DNA of 64,000 nucleotides from Maritimibacter sp. (GTDB taxonomy: Bacteria > Pseudomonadota > Alphaproteobacteria > Rhodobacterales > Rhodobacteraceae): positions 496,001 to 560,000 of the forward strand of contig NZNT01000020.1 in NCBI GenBank assembly GCA_002695005.1, written 5' to 3'. The notes beneath the pieces are model-generated. The model ran no database searches and had not been told where the DNA came from. It was given only the letters and a program-made list of their open reading frames with translations. Below are positions 62,696 through 64,000 of the stretch, piece after piece. The position numbers were made by a program, and so were the translations under genes. Position 1 is the first letter of the stretch. Each line of letters starts with the position of its first letter.

Positions 62696-63148
62696 TCAGT
62701 TCGGCGCGCGGGAGTCGACGACGTTCACATCGACCCCGTGCTCGATCAGGGCCTTCGCGGCGACCAGTACCTGGTTGAAGCCGCCGGTGGAGTCGAGCGC
62801 CTTGGATATCCGTGTCTCGTCATCACCCTGAAAGCCGGTCTCCGTCACGCGGATTTCCGTCAACGGGCCCTTTTCGTGAAAGCTCCAGCTCACCTCGGTC
62901 TTGGCATCGCCGGTGCCCCAGCGGATGTCAAAGCCGATACCGGGCCGGGCCGACACCACGTCGACGTCGATTCCCATGGCATCATCCGCGTGGCCGACAT
63001 GCCACGTCAGATGCGCGTCCGGTTCGATTGGCCCCGAGACACGCGGAAACCAGAACCGCGTGATGCGGTCCGGGTCGGCGAATGCCTCGTAGCAAGTGTT
63101 CGGGTCAGCGGCGACCATGATCGCCGCCTTCGCGGTGTAGTCCATCAT
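62696..63148 (-). CDS. SRPBCC (AHSA1-type) ligand-binding domain protein
   Basis: The 150-residue protein has the START-like fold signature: AAIMVAADPNTCYEAFADPD, RITRFWFPRVSGPIEPDAHL, and the C-terminal helix GFNQVLVAAKALIEHG. AAGGAG precedes ATG ATG; the first is used. Members bind hydrophobic ligands or act as Hsp90 co-chaperone-like proteins; the ligand is unknown. Confidence 0.85.
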   Translation of the reverse strand: MMDYTAKAAIMVAADPNTCYEAFADPDRITRFWFPRVSGPIEPDAHLTWHVGHADDAMGIDVDVVSARPGIGFDIRWGTGDAKTEVSWSFHEKGPLTEIRVTETGFQGDDETRISKALDSTGGFNQVLVAAKALIEHGVDVNVVDSRAPN

Positions 63149-63237
63149 GGCGTTCTCCTTTGACAGGAAAACGCGAAGGGGCGGTGGGCGGTTCCTGCCC
63201 GTCACTCGGGCCGGCAAGAACCCCCGGACCGCATGGG

Positions 63238-63666
63238 TCAGGCGATTTCGACCAGTTCGATGTCGAAGGTCAGATCCTTGCCCGCAAGCTGGTGGTTCGC
63301 GTCGATGGTCACCTTTTCCTCGCTCACGTCTGTCACGGTCACCGGGATCTGGCGGCCGTCAGGCGTGGACATCTGGAGCATGATCCCGGTTTCAAGCGGA
63401 ATGTCCTCGGGGATGTCGTTGCGCGGAATCTCGGTCACGCCTTCGGCGTGGTGCGGGCCATAGGCCTTGTCGGCGGGAACCGGGACAGTCTTGGTGTCGC
63501 CGGGCGTCATGCCGGGGATCGCTTCGTCGAGCCCGGGGATGATCTGGCCGGAGCCGACAGTGAACTCGAGCGGGTCGCGACCCTGCGAGCTGTCGAACAC
63601 GCTGCCATCCTGAAGGGTGCCGGTGTAATGAATTCGGACGGTATCGCCCGATTTGACTTCGGTCAT
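63238..63666 (-). CDS. FKBP-type peptidyl-prolyl isomerase (SlyD/FkpB-like)
   Basis: The 142-residue protein catalyses proline cis-trans isomerisation. The start MTEVKSGDTVRIHYTGTLQD matches FKBP/SlyD enzymes. FTVGSGQIIPGLDEAIPGMT is the FKBP core, and an insert-in-flap segment (KAYGPHHAEGVTEIPRNDIP) is present. The C-terminal His/Cys metal tail of E. coli SlyD is absent. ATG at 63666; an upstream extension to 63744 lacks resemblance. Confidence 0.9.
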   Translation of the reverse strand: MTEVKSGDTVRIHYTGTLQDGSVFDSSQGRDPLEFTVGSGQIIPGLDEAIPGMTPGDTKTVPVPADKAYGPHHAEGVTEIPRNDIPEDIPLETGIMLQMSTPDGRQIPVTVTDVSEEKVTIDANHQLAGKDLTFDIELVEIA

Positions 63667-63804
63667 GAGTGCCTCGTTTTCGGGGGATGAGTTCTGCAAG
63701 GCCACGCGTCCGGCGCAGGTTCTTGCGGGGTGTCCCCTTAACATAGGCGCATGTGATTTGATGTAAACCGGGTCGGCGGGAGCAGGCCGTGGTTTCCACC
63801 GGGA

Positions 63805-64000
63805 TCAGGCGACTCCCCTCAGCCCATCCGCGGGCCCGTGCCCGTCATCGCGTACCGTGAAGGTCGAGGTTTCTGACACCAGTGTCTCGGCCTGCTTTCT
63901 CAACGCCTTCACCGCCGCCGAGCTTTCTTCGAACATCGCCGCGTTGCTTTGGGTGACGTGGTCGAGTTGCGTGACGGATTGATTGATCTGTTGCATCGCG
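63805..64000 (-). CDS. Methyl-accepting chemotaxis protein, C-terminal fragment (5' end beyond the window)
   Basis: The last 65 residues of a receptor are visible: QQINQSVTQLDHVTQSNAAM, FEESSAAVKALRKQAETL, then a variable tail. The INQSVTQLDHVTQ..AAM..E pattern is the MCP signalling-domain C-terminal helix with a typical methylation-region sequence. The rest lies beyond 64000, so the sensor domain cannot be seen. Confidence 0.85.
   Translation of the reverse strand, partial: AMQQINQSVTQLDHVTQSNAAMFEESSAAVKALRKQAETLVSETSTFTVRDDGHGPADGLRGVA

Overview
The window reads as chromosomal DNA of a high-GC alphaproteobacterium, most probably Rhodobacteraceae (Roseobacter group). The basis is GC-rich codon use, an Irr-type Fur regulator next to a fabA-fabB-fabI operon, oxyR divergent from katG, a compact Tad locus, and several small protein families I know mainly from roseobacters. 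This is inference from gene content; there is no rRNA to confirm it.

Left end (1-6435): four genes, each predicted to be exported. They are a TPR-type helical protein cut by the window edge, a chymotrypsin-fold serine protease with an intact His-Asp-Ser triad and an Arg/Ile-Val-Gly-Gly activation site, a caspase-fold protease with an intact His/Cys dyad, and a divergent alpha/beta hydrolase. Together they look like a periplasmic protease cascade and are the strongest candidate here for an undescribed system. MarR, xylulokinase and a LuxR-type regulator follow (6439-9325).

9684-18052 is a Tad/Flp pilus locus (flp pilin, cpaB, tadG-like, two tadE-like pseudopilins, cpaE, cpaF, tadB, tadC). It has no secretin or prepilin peptidase. 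Then come a DegT aminotransferase, a GMC oxidoreductase and a phosphohexomutase (18060-22496), oxyR/katG (22551-25834), and a run of small metabolic genes up to lepA (25935-32643). Directly after lepA lies one AT-rich, apparently acquired gene (32683-33369) with a HEPN-type R-x5-H motif and similarity to AbiU2. 33835-36370 holds small membrane proteins, a cytochrome b561, tRNA-Arg(UCU) and a glutaredoxin-MauE fusion.

36446-51730 is a surface-adhesion and cyclic-nucleotide region: a 1449-residue FecR/Ig-like/vWA/RTX adhesin, a divergent CHASE2-class III nucleotide cyclase, a complete type I secretion system (TolC, ABC, HlyD), a membrane protein with a cyclic-nucleotide-binding domain, and a glutaminase fused to STAS and cyclic-nucleotide-binding domains. 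One cyclase and two potential effectors lie within about 11 kb.

51749-58151 is a tight seven-gene catabolic-looking operon (dehalogenase, three alpha/beta hydrolases, PLP dehydratase, EEP-family phosphatase/nuclease, alcohol dehydrogenase). It is followed by a degenerate M50-like membrane protein, the fabA-fabB-fabI operon divergent from irr, an SRPBCC protein, an FKBP isomerase and the C-terminus of a chemotaxis receptor at the right edge. Most genes were identified by motif recognition by eye. No database search was possible, so family assignments rest on remembered family signatures.
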